Below are positions 19,153-28,485 of a stretch of 64,000 bases of DNA, piece by piece. Source of the DNA: CADEEN01 sp963751775 (GTDB lineage Bacteria > Pseudomonadota > Gammaproteobacteria > Burkholderiales > Burkholderiaceae_C). Under the pieces are notes generated by a model. It had not been told where the DNA came from. It saw only the letters and a list, made by a program, of their open reading frames with translations, and ran no database searches. Each line of letters begins with the position of its first letter. Within the stretch, counting starts at the first letter, position 1. Made by a program: the position numbers and the translations under genes. The DNA is taken from contig CAVVVW010000028.1 in assembly GCA_963751775.1 (NCBI GenBank), positions 372,001 to 436,000 on the forward strand, in the 5' to 3' direction.

Positions 19153-19695
19153 CTAGCCCGGCGTGCGCGCGGCGTTCATCACCATCGCCAGCAGCGCGTA
19201 GTAGCCGTTGATGCCGATCAGGTCGACGACGCCCTGCTCGCCCAACTGCGCGACGGCGTTGGCCCAGCTGGCGTCGCTGACGCGGTGCTGGCGATGCAGC
19301 TCGATGCAGACGTCGTAGACCGCCGCCACGTCGGGCGCCATCTGCGCCGGGCGCTCGCGGCGCGACAGGGCGGCGATGACGTCGGGCGCGACGCCCTCGC
19401 GCTCGGCGATCGGGGCGTGGATGGCCCACTCGACCGCCTGCTGCCACTCGGCCGCGGTGACGAGGATGGCCAGTTCGGTCAGGCGCACGCCGATCGCGCT
19501 GCGAAAGCGCAGGTACTCGCCGATGCGCTGCACATGGCCCATCAGCTCGGGGCTGCGCATCAGCGGGATGAAGGGCGCGAGCACCGCGCCGCGCGGGCCG
19601 GCGATCATGGCCTGGGCCTCCTTGCGCTGGGCCTCGGTCCACTGCTGCGGCGGGATCGGCGGCAGCCGATCCGCGCCCTCGTCGATCGGCTTCAT
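19153..19695 (-). CDS. Carboxymuconolactone decarboxylase family protein
   Basis: This 180-residue helical protein belongs to the AhpD/CMD superfamily: SPELMGHVQRIGEYLRF, LTELAILVTAAEWQQAVEWAIH and the C-terminal LIGINGYYALLAMVMNAA. The cysteine pair of AhpD peroxidase-type members is absent from the EWQQAVEWAIH segment, so a thiol reductase role is unlikely and a CMD-like role more likely. Its start overlaps the aminotransferase stop (ATGA). It is the last gene of the TAXI-TRAP operon and so probably works on a metabolite imported there. Confidence 0.87.
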   Translation of the reverse strand: MKPIDEGADRLPPIPPQQWTEAQRKEAQAMIAGPRGAVLAPFIPLMRSPELMGHVQRIGEYLRFRSAIGVRLTELAILVTAAEWQQAVEWAIHAPIAEREGVAPDVIAALSRRERPAQMAPDVAAVYDVCIELHRQHRVSDASWANAVAQLGEQGVVDLIGINGYYALLAMVMNAARTPG

Positions 19696-21021
19696 TCGGC
19701 CAGCGCCTCGTCGATCGATGTCGCCAGCCGATCGACGATGGTCTGCACCTCGGCCGGGCTGACGATGAAAGGCGGCGCGAGCAGCACATGGTCGCCGTGC
19801 TGGCCGTCGATGGTGCCGCCCATCGGGTAGCACAGCAGGCCGTTGGCGAAGGCGCGGGCCTTGATGCGCGCGTGCAGCCTGCGGGCCGGATCGAATGTCG
19901 CCTTGCTCGCGCGCTCGCGCACCAGTTCGACGCCGACGAACAGGCCGCGGCCGCGGATGTCGCCGACATGCGCATGCGCGCCCAGGCGCTGCTGCAGCGC
20001 CGGCCATCAGTTGCGCGCCGCGCGCGCGCACCTGGGCCAGCAGGCCGTCGCGTTCGATCACGCGCTGCACCGCCAGCGCGGCGGCGCAGGCCGTCGGGTG
20101 GCCGAGGTAGGTGTGGCCGTGCTGGAACAGGCCGCTGCCCGCGCGCAGCGGCGCGATCACGCGCTCGTGCGCGAGCACGGCGCCGATCGGCTGGTAGCCG
20201 CCGCCCAGCCCCTTGGCGATGATCATCAGGTCGGGGTTCACGCCTTCCTGTTCCACCGCGTGCAGCGTGCCGGTGCGACCCATGCCGCACATCACCTCGT
20301 CGGCGATCCACAGCATGCCGTGGCGGTCGCAGATCTCGCGCACGCCCTTGAAGTAGCCCGGCGTCGGCGGCACGGCGCCGAGCGTGGCGCCGACCACGGT
20401 CTCGGCGCAAAAGCCGATCACGCGCCCGGGGCCGGCGGCGACGATCGTGGCCTCGAGTTCGTCGAGCAGGCGCTGCGGTGTACGCCGCCTGCGACTCGCG
20501 CTCGCCGCGGTCGCGGTATTCGTAGCAGGGCTGAGACGCGCAGCACGTCGATCAGCAGCGGCGCGAACTGCCTGCGGCGCCACTCGTTGCCGCCGACGGC
20601 CAGCGCGCCCAGCGTGTTGCCGTGGTAGCTCTGGCGCCGGCCGATGAACAGCGTGCGATCGGGCTGGCCGATCTCGACGAAGTATTGGCGCGCGAGTTTC
20701 AGCGCCGCTTCCATCGCCTCGGAGCCGCCGCTGACGAAGTAGACGTTGCTCATGCCCGCCGGCGCGCGCGCGGCCAGGTGCTCGGCAAGCTGCTCGGCCG
20801 GCTGGCTGGTGAAGAAGCCCGTGTGCGCGTAGGCCAGGCGGTCGATCTGTTCGTGCATCGCCGCGAGCACGTCGCGGATGGCCGTGGCCCAGGCACGACA
20901 CCGCGGCGCCGCCGCTGGCGTCGAGGTAGCGCTTGCCGGCCGCGTCGATCAGCCACACGCCCTCGCCGCCCACGGCCACCGGCGGCGTCACGCGAAAACT
21001 GCGGTGGATGATGTGGGTCAT
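19692..21021 (-). CDS. Class III aminotransferase (omega-transaminase type); frameshifted
   Basis: This PLP enzyme of the omega-amino acid transaminase group moves a terminal amino group from an amine or omega-amino acid to a keto acid. Read across frames: GEGVWLIDAAGKRYLDASGG, YAHTGFFTSQPAEQLAEHL, NVYFVSGGSEAMEAALKLAR, the IADEVMCGMGRTG aspartate motif, the PLP lysine in MIIAKGLGGGYQPIGA, and HGHTYLGHPTACAAAL. Frame changes lie near 20890, 20520, 20480 and 20005. The start overlaps the stop of the TRAP permease gene (ATGA), showing operon structure. Substrate unknown; the importer genes suggest an externally supplied amine or amino acid. Confidence 0.88.
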
Positions 21022-23597
21022 GCCTTGCCCGCCACCATACGCCGCCCCTGCGCAACCCACACCAGCGCCAGCAGCGCCAGCCCCGGCAGGTAGAACCAGA
21101 ACGGCGACGCGCGGCCGCTCGGCACCTTCAGCTCGACGATGTCGAAGCCTTCGTCGAAGCCGCCCTTGCGCGCCGGGCTGCCGAACTTGGCGGCCAGCAC
21201 CTGCACGCGCTCGCCGATCACGCTCAACGTCAGGCCGGCCGCGGCAATGCGCTTGCGGCCGTCGGGGTTGCTGTCGCCGAGGTTGACGGCCACGGTCTTG
21301 GCCAGCGTCTTGCCTTCGAGCGTGGTGCCCTGGATCACCGCGACCAGGCGGTCGTCTTCGAGCAACTCGGCGGCCACCGCATAGACCTGGGCCGGCGGCA
21401 CGCTCTTGTATTCGTCGGCCAGGGTGTCCATGAAGAAATCGGGCCGGAACAGGAACACGGCGGCGGCGGCCAGCGCCGCCAGCTCCCAGAGCCGGCAGCG
21501 CACGCGCATCCAGTTCATGGTGATCGCGGCGAAGGCCATCATCGCCAGCAGCGAGGCGCCGGCCACCAGCAGCACCTCGGCCCAGCCATGCACGTCGATC
21601 AGCAGCAGTTGCGGGTTGAAGATCCAGATGAAGGGCAGGATCACGGTGCGCAGCGCGTACAGCGAGCCCTGGATGCCGGTGGCGATCGGGTCTTCGCCGG
21701 AGATCGCGGCGGCGGCGAAGGTCGCCAGCCCGACCGGCGGCGTGATGTCGCCCATGATCCCGTAATAGAAGACGAACAGGTGCACCGCGATCAGCGGGAT
21801 GACCATGCCGCTCTGCGCGCCGAGCTCGACCACCACCGGCGCCATCAGCGTGGCCACCAGCACGTAGTTGGCGGTCGTCGGCACACCCAGGCCGAGCACC
21901 AGGCAGACGAAGGCGATGAAGACCAGCATCACGATCACGTTGCCGGCGCTGACGAATTCGACGAACTCGGTCATGCGCAGGCCCAGGCCGGTGAGCGTGA
22001 TGCCGCCGACGATGATGCCGGCGGTGGCGGTGGCGATCGCCACGCCGATCATGTTGCGCGCGCCGTCGTTCAGGCCGAGCACGACGTCGTGGCAGCCGGC
22101 GCGCACCTGCGGCGCGATCTTGTCGCGGCCGCCGCGGAAGAAGGCGATCAACGCGCCCTGGCTGGCCATCAGCACGATCAGCACGACGATGGCCCAGAAC
22201 GCGGCCAGGGCGGGCGACAGCTCTTCGACCATCAGGGCCCAGATCAGCGTGCCCACCGGCAGCAGGAAGTGCAGCCCGCCTTTGACCGCCGACCAGGTTT
22301 CGAGCGGCTTCGGGTCGTCGACATCGATGTCCTGCGGCAGGTCGGGCTCGTCCGCGGCCTGCTTGACCGCAATCACGTACAGCGCGGCCATCAAGGCGCC
22401 GACGCCCCAGCCCGCCGCGGCACCCAGCCAGCGCTTGGCGGCCTCGAGCGCGAAGTAGACCGCGCAGACCACCACCGTGCTGCCCGCCAGGCCCAGGCCC
22501 CAGCGCACGAGCCGCTCGCGCACGGGCCGCGGCTCGCGGTTGATCATCGGCTGCATGCCGAGCTTCAAGGCCTCGAGGTGGACGATGTAGAACAGGCCCA
22601 GGTACGACAGCAACGCCGGCAGGAAGGCGTGCTTGCACACCTCCGAGTACGGGATGCCGACGTACTCGACCATCAGGAAGGCCGCGGCACCCATCACCGG
22701 CGGCATCAGCTGGCCGTCGACCGAACTCATGGTCTCGATCGCGCCGGCCTTGACGCCGCCGTAGCCGGCCTTCTTCATCAGCGGGATCGTGAAGATGCCG
22801 CCCGAGACCACGTTGCTGACCGACGAGCCCGAGATCAGGCCGTTCAAGCCCGACGACACGACGCTGACCTTGGCCGGCCCGCCGCGCAGGTGGCCGAGCG
22901 CGGCGAAGCTGACCTGCATCATGTAGTTGCCGCCACCGGCGCGGTCGAGCAGCGCGCCGAACAGCACGTAGACGAAGATCGCGCCCGACGACACGCCCAG
23001 CGCGACGCCGTAGACGCCTTCGGTGGTCAGCCACAGGTGCGACATCAGGCGATTGACCGACGCGCCCTTGTGCTGCAGCACCTCGGGCAGGTGCGCGCCG
23101 AACAGGCTGTAGAGGATGAACAGCACCGCCAGCGCCGCCATCGGCGCGCCGACCGCGCGCCGCGTGGCCTCGAGCAGCAGCACGATGCCCACGCATCCGA
23201 CCGCGATGTCGGCGACGTTCGGCTGGCCCGGCCGCTGCGCCAGCGCGTTGTAGAACAGGAACAGATACGCACCGGCGAACGACGCGACCAGCGCGAAGAC
23301 CCAGTCGTAGAGCGGCACCGCGGCGCGCGCGCTGCCGCTCTTGAAAGCCGGGAAGGCGAGAAAGCCGAGGAAGAGTCCCAGCCCGAGGTGGATCGCGCGC
23401 GACTCGGTGTCGTTGAGCACACCCCAGCCGATGACGAACGGCAGCGGCGAGGCCTGCCACAACTGGAACAGCGACCACGCCACCGCCACGGCGAAGATCA
23501 GCGTCGCGGTGGCGCCGCTGGCGGCGCGGCCGCCGGTGTCGCTGTCGGCAACGAGAACGCGCAGCGCCTCGGGCGCCTTCTCGATGTCAGCGGCCAC
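21018..23597 (-). CDS. TRAP transporter fused permease (4TM/12TM) with DUF3394-like C-terminus
   Basis: This intact 859-residue protein fuses the small and large TRAP permease subunits and is typical of TAXI-type TRAP systems. Residues 40-200 give about four to six helices; the large-subunit part has SGLNGLISGSSVSNVVSGGIFTIPLM, the LGLGVPTTANYVLVATLMAP block and IMGDITPPVGLATFAAAAISG. After the last permease helices, a soluble region of about 130 residues (from YKSVPPAQVYAVAAELL to FDIVELKVPSG) is followed by one more helix and a positively charged tail; this matches the DUF3394 extension of some fused permeases. The GTG at 23597 is chosen since it gives MAADIEKAPEALRVLV; earlier starts lie in repeat-like DNA. 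Confidence 0.92.
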   Translation of the reverse strand: MAADIEKAPEALRVLVADSDTGGRAASGATATLIFAVAVAWSLFQLWQASPLPFVIGWGVLNDTESRAIHLGLGLFLGFLAFPAFKSGSARAAVPLYDWVFALVASFAGAYLFLFYNALAQRPGQPNVADIAVGCVGIVLLLEATRRAVGAPMAALAVLFILYSLFGAHLPEVLQHKGASVNRLMSHLWLTTEGVYGVALGVSSGAIFVYVLFGALLDRAGGGNYMMQVSFAALGHLRGGPAKVSVVSSGLNGLISGSSVSNVVSGGIFTIPLMKKAGYGGVKAGAIETMSSVDGQLMPPVMGAAAFLMVEYVGIPYSEVCKHAFLPALLSYLGLFYIVHLEALKLGMQPMINREPRPVRERLVRWGLGLAGSTVVVCAVYFALEAAKRWLGAAAGWGVGALMAALYVIAVKQAADEPDLPQDIDVDDPKPLETWSAVKGGLHFLLPVGTLIWALMVEELSPALAAFWAIVVLIVLMASQGALIAFFRGGRDKIAPQVRAGCHDVVLGLNDGARNMIGVAIATATAGIIVGGITLTGLGLRMTEFVEFVSAGNVIVMLVFIAFVCLVLGLGVPTTANYVLVATLMAPVVVELGAQSGMVIPLIAVHLFVFYYGIMGDITPPVGLATFAAAAISGEDPIATGIQGSLYALRTVILPFIWIFNPQLLLIDVHGWAEVLLVAGASLLAMMAFAAITMNWMRVRCRLWELAALAAAAVFLFRPDFFMDTLADEYKSVPPAQVYAVAAELLEDDRLVAVIQGTTLEGKTLAKTVAVNLGDSNPDGRKRIAAAGLTLSVIGERVQVLAAKFGSPARKGGFDEGFDIVELKVPSGRASPFWFYLPGLALLALVWVAQGRRMVAGKA

Positions 23598-23684
23598 GCG
23601 GCGGCCTGCGGGCCGAGCCGGGGCCGCTCCCAAGCCGGCCCGTCCCGGCCGAGGGGCCCCTTCGAGGCCGGGGGCCGCGCGACG
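23598..23684 (-). repeat. Family B GC-rich repeat between TAXI receptor and permease
   Basis: Right after the TAXI receptor stop, the minus strand reads a GC-rich block ending with GGCTTGGGAGCGGCCC, shared with the copy at 56494. It contains GGCCCC-TTCG-type hairpins. It separates receptor and permease genes of one operon, which could tune their relative expression. Confidence 0.65.
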
Positions 23685-24665
23685 TCACTTGATCCAGCCC
23701 TTCTCCTTGTAGTAGCGGACCGCGCCTTCGTGCAGCGGCGCCGACAGCCCGTCCTTGACCATGTTCTCGGGCTTCAGGTTGGCCAGCGCGGGGTGCAGCT
23801 TCTTGAACTCGTCGAAGTTGTCGAACACCGCCTTCACGACCTGGTACACCGAATCGGCCGGAACCTTGGCCGAGGCCACCACCGTGGCCAGCACGCCGTA
23901 GGTGTTGGTGGCGTCGGGGTTGTTCGGGTACAGGCCGCCGGGGATCACGGCCCTGGCGTAATACGTGTTCTCGGCGATCAGCTTGTCGACCGCCGGGCCG
24001 GTGAGCGACACCAGCTTGGCACCGCAGGCGGTGGTCGGGTCCTGGATGTTGGCGCTCGGGTGGCCGACGCCGTAGAAGAAGCCGTCGATCTTGCCGTCGC
24101 ACAGCGCCGGGCCATGCTCGTCGGCCTTGAGTTCGGAGGCGAGCGCGAAGTCGCTCAGCTTGCCGCCGCCCGCAGCGAGCAGCTCTTCCAGCGACGCGCG
24201 CGTGCCCGAGCCCGGGTTGCCGACATTGAAGCGCTTGCCCTTGAAATCGGCGAACGACTTGATGTTGGCCTCCTTGCGCGCCAGCACCGTGAACGGCTCG
24301 GGGTGGACCGAGAACACCGCGCGCAAGTCGCCATACGGCCCGGCGTCCTTGAAGTTGCCCGCGCCCTTGGCGGCGTTGTACTGCACGTCGCTCTGCGCGA
24401 AGCCGAGGTCGAGTTCGCCGGCCTTGATGGTGTTGATGTTGAAGACCGAGCCGCCGGTGGATTCGACCGAGCAGCGGATGCCATGCTTGGCGCGGTCCTT
24501 GTTGACCAGGCGGCAGATCGCGCCGCCGGCGGCGTAGTACACGCCGGTGACGCCGCCGGTGCCGACGGTGATGAACTTCTGTTGCGCCATCGCGGGGGCG
24601 GCGGCGAAGCTGGCGACGAAGACGGCGGCAACGGCAAGGGCTGCCGGATTGAAGACTGGGCGCAT
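23685..24665 (-). CDS. TAXI-family TRAP transporter solute receptor
   Basis: This intact 326-residue periplasmic receptor has a signal peptide ending APAMAQQ and the TAXI hallmarks: FITVGTGGVTGVYYAAGGAIC, CSVESTGGSVFNINTIKAGELDLGFAQSD, and GKRFNVGNPGSGTRASLEEL. Receptors of this family bind glutamate, other amino acids, or acids for fused TRAP permeases. The downstream aminotransferase and CMD-like genes suggest a nitrogen-containing ligand. The ATG at 24665 fits the signal peptide. It heads the four-gene operon down to 19153. Confidence 0.93.
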   Translation of the reverse strand: MRPVFNPAALAVAAVFVASFAAAPAMAQQKFITVGTGGVTGVYYAAGGAICRLVNKDRAKHGIRCSVESTGGSVFNINTIKAGELDLGFAQSDVQYNAAKGAGNFKDAGPYGDLRAVFSVHPEPFTVLARKEANIKSFADFKGKRFNVGNPGSGTRASLEELLAAGGGKLSDFALASELKADEHGPALCDGKIDGFFYGVGHPSANIQDPTTACGAKLVSLTGPAVDKLIAENTYYARAVIPGGLYPNNPDATNTYGVLATVVASAKVPADSVYQVVKAVFDNFDEFKKLHPALANLKPENMVKDGLSAPLHEGAVRYYKEKGWIK

Positions 24666-24789
24666 GCGAGTACTCCTGGGCTGGCGAAACGAGGCGCCCA
24701 CTGTATGCAAGCGCCGTGCCTTGTCCAGCGGGCGGACCCTGACGCTGCGCGAGGCGTAGCATGGGCGCCCCTTGACTTGGAGAACCGCC

Positions 24790-24948
24790 ATGACGCTGTG
24801 CCCGATTGCGATTGCCGTGGGCTGCAAGAAATGCCCTGCGTTCTCGGTCTGCCCGCTCAAGGGCACGATCGGCGACTACAAGCCCGAAGCCGATGCGTCG
24901 GCGTCGAACAAGACCAAACCCGCAGCGAAGGCGCAAAAGAAGCCCTGA
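24790..24948 (+). CDS. Small cysteine-rich protein
   Basis: This 52-residue protein, MTLCPIAIAVGCKKCPAFSV as the first 20 residues, holds four cysteines in its first 24 residues (CPIAIAVGCKKCPAFSVC spacing) and then a conserved-looking PLKGTIGDY and a lysine/alanine-rich tail. I recall very similar short proteins in other betaproteobacteria, annotated as hypothetical. Four cysteines suggest a metal site or redox role. It precedes the MAPEG gene by 41 bases on the same strand. Confidence 0.7.
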   Translation: MTLCPIAIAVGCKKCPAFSVCPLKGTIGDYKPEADASASNKTKPAAKAQKKP

Positions 24949-24989
24949 CCGACCGCCCACTGCGCGGCGCAATACCTGGAGACAAGACC

Positions 24990-25382
24990 ATGAAGACCGA
25001 ACTGCTCTACCTGACCCTGGTCACCGCATTCACCGGTCTGCTGTGGCTGCCGTACATCCTCGACCGTGTCGCCGTACGCGGGCTGGCCGATGCCGTCGGC
25101 TACCCCGCAGACCCGAAGCCGCAGTCGCCCTGGGCCCAGCGGCTGATGAAGGCGCATGCCAATGCGGTCGAGAACCTGGTGGTCTTCGCCACCCTGGTGC
25201 TGGCGGCGCATGCGCTGGGCGTCAGCAACGGCGCGATCGCCACCGCGAGCGTGGTCTATTTCTGGGCCCGTGTGGTGCACGCCGCCGCCTACACCTTCGC
25301 CGTGCCCCTGGGCCGCACGCTGGCCTTTGCGGTCGGCTTCTGCGCGCAGGCGGCGATCGCCTGGCAATTGTTGGCGCGCTAG
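24990..25382 (+). CDS. MAPEG family membrane protein
   Basis: This 130-residue inner-membrane protein has four predicted helices: residues 4-24, then WAQRLMKAHANAVENLVVFATLVLAAH, which carries the MAPEG signature with Glu and Asn, then VVYFWARVVHAAAYTFAVP and a last C-terminal helix. Eukaryotic MAPEG proteins are glutathione-dependent; bacterial members are mostly uncharacterised. It follows the small Cys-rich gene and may be co-transcribed with it. A GGAGACAAG site precedes the ATG. Confidence 0.85.
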   Translation: MKTELLYLTLVTAFTGLLWLPYILDRVAVRGLADAVGYPADPKPQSPWAQRLMKAHANAVENLVVFATLVLAAHALGVSNGAIATASVVYFWARVVHAAAYTFAVPLGRTLAFAVGFCAQAAIAWQLLAR

Positions 25383-25502
25383 GCGCACGGGGCGCCCGGG
25401 TCTCGAACCGCGGGCGCACGCAGCCGATCCGGCGTGCGAGCGGCGATCGTCACCGTGCCGCCGATACCGGCGACCCTGGCCGCCCGCCGCAGTCCGATGC
25501 CG

Positions 25503-26354
25503 TCAGCGGGGTCGGCGCCGACGCCAGCCTGCACGCACGGCAACCGCCGCAGCCACAAGCAACGCCGCCCAGGGCAGCACGGCGACGAACAGCGAAATCA
25601 GCCTCGCCAGGCTGGTCGCGAGCACATGTCCGGCACCCATCAACGCATCGCGCACGGGTAGCCACGCACTGTTGGACAGCACCGCGGAGCGTGCGCTGAA
25701 CGTCACGATGACATGCACCTTCTCGGTCTGGCTGGCGAGCACCTTGCGGCGCGAGGCGAGGCTGTCCAGATCGGTCTGCACCCGCGCCAGCTCGCGCTCG
25801 ACCTCGACCAGATCCTTCAGTTTGGCCCCTGGCGTGGCCAGCAACTGGCGCAGACGGTCGCGGAACTCGGTCATGTTCTTGAGCCGCGCGTCGACATCGA
25901 CCACCTCGTCGGTCTTGTCCTCGGCGACCCGTTCGTGGCGCCCGACGGTGCCGAGCGCAGCCACGCGGGCGAGAAAGGCGTCGAACTTCTCCGGCGCGAT
26001 GCGCATTTCCAATCTCGCCTCGGCGGGCGCGCGATCGTCGTCACGCTCCAGTGTCGACGCGAGGACCTCGCAGCCGGCCGCCGCACAGGCCTCGTTCGCC
26101 GCGCGCCAGGCGCCTTCGACGTCGTTCGCCTCGGTGCGCAACTGCATCACATGCCGTACGGCCAGGTATCGGCGCAGCGGCAGGTCGGCCCGAACATCGG
26201 CGCCCGCCGACTTCAGGACCATCGCGGCCGCCGGCGCCGGTGCGGCGGCTGAACGTAGCAGCCCCGCTTCGCCGGCAGGCAGGTCGTTCTTGCTGCACGC
26301 GGCAAGCGCCGTGATTGCCGCGACGACGAGTACGCGACCAGGGCCTTTGCGCAT
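25503..26354 (-). CDS. DUF4349 lipoprotein with coiled coil and C-terminal membrane helix
   Basis: This 283-residue protein starts with a lipoprotein signal, VAAITALAACSKN, with the lipid-modified Cys near residue 20. The DUF4349 region contains EMRIAPEKFDAFLARVAALG and KTDEVVDVDARLKNM, then a coiled-coil stretch of about 50 residues (RDRLRQLLATPGAKLKDLVE and onward), and a C-terminal membrane helix near FVAVLPWAALLVAAAVAV. Such proteins are envelope proteins of unknown role. It stands alone, convergent with MAPEG. Confidence 0.82.
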   Translation of the reverse strand: MRKGPGRVLVVAAITALAACSKNDLPAGEAGLLRSAAAPAPAAAMVLKSAGADVRADLPLRRYLAVRHVMQLRTEANDVEGAWRAANEACAAAGCEVLASTLERDDDRAPAEARLEMRIAPEKFDAFLARVAALGTVGRHERVAEDKTDEVVDVDARLKNMTEFRDRLRQLLATPGAKLKDLVEVERELARVQTDLDSLASRRKVLASQTEKVHVIVTFSARSAVLSNSAWLPVRDALMGAGHVLATSLARLISLFVAVLPWAALLVAAAVAVRAGWRRRRPR

Positions 26355-26497
26355 CGCTGCACCTACCTTCCTGTGGTTGACGACAGGCCTTCTACGTGCC
26401 GGCGCGTCGAACAGGGTTGGCTTGCGCCGCACGGTGATTGTGGCTGCGGCCGGGCCTGCGGCCCTTAACTTCGCTGCGCGAAGTTAGCCTTCGCCGC

Positions 26498-26526
26498 AAT
26501 CACTGACGGCTCTGCCGTCAGTGATT
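26498..26526 (-). terminator. Perfect 13-bp hairpin overlapping the dehydratase stop codon
   Basis: AATCACTGACGGC (26498-26510) and GCCGTCAGTGATT (26514-26526) form perfect arms around a three-base loop. The dehydratase stop codon (26518-26520) lies within the stem. No run of T follows on the minus strand, so it is a hairpin that may end transcription weakly or protect the mRNA end. A second small inverted repeat, AACTTCGC-TGC-GCGAAGTT, lies at about 26467-26486. Confidence 0.6.
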
Positions 26527-28314
26527 GTCCCTGGGCACGAAGGCGCCGAACATCTTGTGCGGGTCATCGGGTTCCGGCTCGTCCGGACGCGGCACGAACG
26601 CGCCACGGCGACCGACGAGGAAGTCGAGGTCGGCGCCCTCGTCGGCCTGCAGCACGTGGTCGATGTAGAGCTTCCAGTAGCCGCTGCCGAGCGTCAGGCG
26701 CTGGCGGCTGCCAGCCTGCGCGACGGCGCGCCAGCTCTTCGTCGCTGACGTCGCAGGTGCAGCTTGCGCGCCGGCCACGTCGAGCTGATCAGGTCGCCGT
26801 TGCGCACCAGCGCCAGCGGGCCGCCGGCCGCGGCCTCGGGCGCGGTGTGCAGCACCACGGTGCCGTAGGCGGTGCCGCTCATGCGCGCGTCGCTGATGCG
26901 GACCATGTCGGTGATGCCCTTCTTCAGCACCTTCGGCGGCAGCGGCATGTTGCCGACCTCGGCCATGCCGGGGTAGCCCTTGGGGCCGCAGTTCTTCAGC
27001 ACCAGGACGCAGGTCTCGTCGACGTCGAGCGCCTCGTCGTCGATGCGGGTGTGGAAGTCCTCGATGTCCTCGAACACCACCGCGCGGCCGTGTGCTGCAT
27101 CAGCGCCGGCGTCGCCGCGCTCGGCTTGATGACCGCGCCGCGCGGCGCGAGGTTGCCCTTCAGCACCGCGATGCCGGCCTTGTCCTTGAACGGCGCGGCC
27201 AGCGGCTTGATGACCTCGGTGTTCCAGTTCTGCGCGTCGGCGATGTTCTCGGCCACGGTCTTGCCGTTGGCGGTGACGGTGTCGCCGTGCAGCAGCGGCG
27301 GCGATCTCCTTCATCACCACCGGCAGGCCGCCGGCGTAGCAGAAGTCTTCCATCAGGTACTGGCCGCTGGGCTGCAGGTTGACCAGGCAGGGCAACTCGC
27401 TGGCCAGGCGGTCGAAGTCCTCGATCGTCAGCTTCACGCCGAGGCGGCCGGCGATCGCGATCAGGTGGATGACGGCGTTGGTGCTGCCGCCGATCGCGGC
27501 CAGCGTCTTGATCGCGTTCTCGAAGGCCTCGCGCGTGAGCACGGTCGACAGCTTCTGGTCCTCGTGGACCATGTCGACGATGCGCCGCCCGGCGTTGCGC
27601 GCGATCACGTTGCGCCGGCCGTCGACCGCCGGGTAGGCCGCGTTGCCGGGCAGGCCGACGCCCAGGGCCTCGACCATGCTGGCCATCGTGCTGGCGGTGC
27701 CCATCGTCATGCAGTGGCCGTGGCTGCGGTGCATGCAGCTCTCGGCCTCGAAGAAGTCGGCGAGCTTCAACGTGCCGGCGCGCACCTGCTCGCTCATGCT
27801 CCACACGCCCGTGCCCGAGCCGAGCTGCTGGTCGCGCCAGCGGCCGTTGAGCATCGGCCCGCCGCGAGACGCCGATGGTCGGCAGGTCGACGCTGGCCGC
27901 GCCCATCAGCAGCGACGGCGTGGTCTTGTCGCAGCCCATCAGCAGCACGACGCCGTCGACCGGGTTGCCGCGGATCGACTCCTCGACGTCCATGCTGGCC
28001 AGGTTGCGGTACAGCATCGCGGTCGGGCGCAGCAGGGTCTCGCCGAGCGACATGACCGGGAACTCGAGCGGGAAGCCGCCAGCCTCGTAGACGCCGATCT
28101 TGACCTGCTCGGCCAGGGTGCGGAAATGCGAGTTGCAGGGCGTCAGTTCGCTGAACGTATTGCAGATGCCGATCACCGGCCGGCCGTCGAACTGGTCGTG
28201 CGGCACGCCCTTGCCCTTGACCCAGCTGCGGTAGGCAAAGCCGTCGCGGTCCTGGCGGCCGAACCACTGCTGGCTGCGCAGCTCGGAGGGCTTCTTGCGG
28301 GGCTTGTCGCTCAT
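26518..28314 (-). CDS. IlvD/Edd family sugar-acid dehydratase; frameshifted
   Basis: This is a dehydratase of the dihydroxy-acid dehydratase/6-phosphogluconate dehydratase family, closest in style to pentonate enzymes (L-arabinonate or D-xylonate dehydratase), which carry an Fe-S cluster. Landmarks: FDGRPVIGICNTFSELTPCN, the cluster cysteine in MGCDKTTPS, ESCMHRSHGHCMTMGTASTM, GGSTNAVIHLIAIAGRLG, and the C-terminal SDARMSGTAYGTVVLH and YIDHVLQADEGADLDFLVG. Four or five frame changes (near 27860, 27300, 27090 and 26745-26720) split it. Length, about 598 residues, is normal. It is divergent from a sugar ABC importer operon with 170 bases between starts, implying that its substrate arrives through that importer. 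Biosynthetic IlvD is less likely because of the tail and context. Confidence 0.87.
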
Positions 28315-28433
28315 GGTGCGTGCTTCTCGCGGTGGGTTCGGTGGGTCGCGCCGATCTTAGGCCCGCGGCAACGGGCCGCGCCATCGGCAGCAGCCCGGCG
28401 CCCCGGGAAAGCCCTCAGCGTGGATCGATCCAA

Positions 28434-28447
28434 TCATCATACGATAA
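28434..28447 (+). promoter_or_regulatory. Candidate -10 region with shared TCATCATAC motif
   Basis: TCATCATACGAT reads toward the substrate-binding protein gene and contains TACGAT (28440-28445) as a possible -10 box. The nine bases TCATCATAC recur, in the sense of transcription, over the -10 box of the second importer operon near 40840. The extended form ATCATACGAT is nearly palindromic, as expected of a GntR operator. No good -35 partner is seen here. Confidence 0.45.
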
Positions 28448-28485
28448 CCGGATCCACCACCCGGCATCGCCCAAGGAGACCCCCG

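Noticed and set aside
21588..25382. A 1264-residue plus-strand open frame antisense to the TRAP permease and TAXI genes
   Set aside because: Composition (His, Arg, Asp repeats) is typical of an antisense shadow. Only its last 130 residues, the MAPEG protein, are real.
26518..28314. Assignment as biosynthetic IlvD (branched-chain amino acid synthesis)
   Set aside because: The cysteine region and C-terminal tail fit pentonate dehydratases better, and the gene is divergent from a sugar importer operon.
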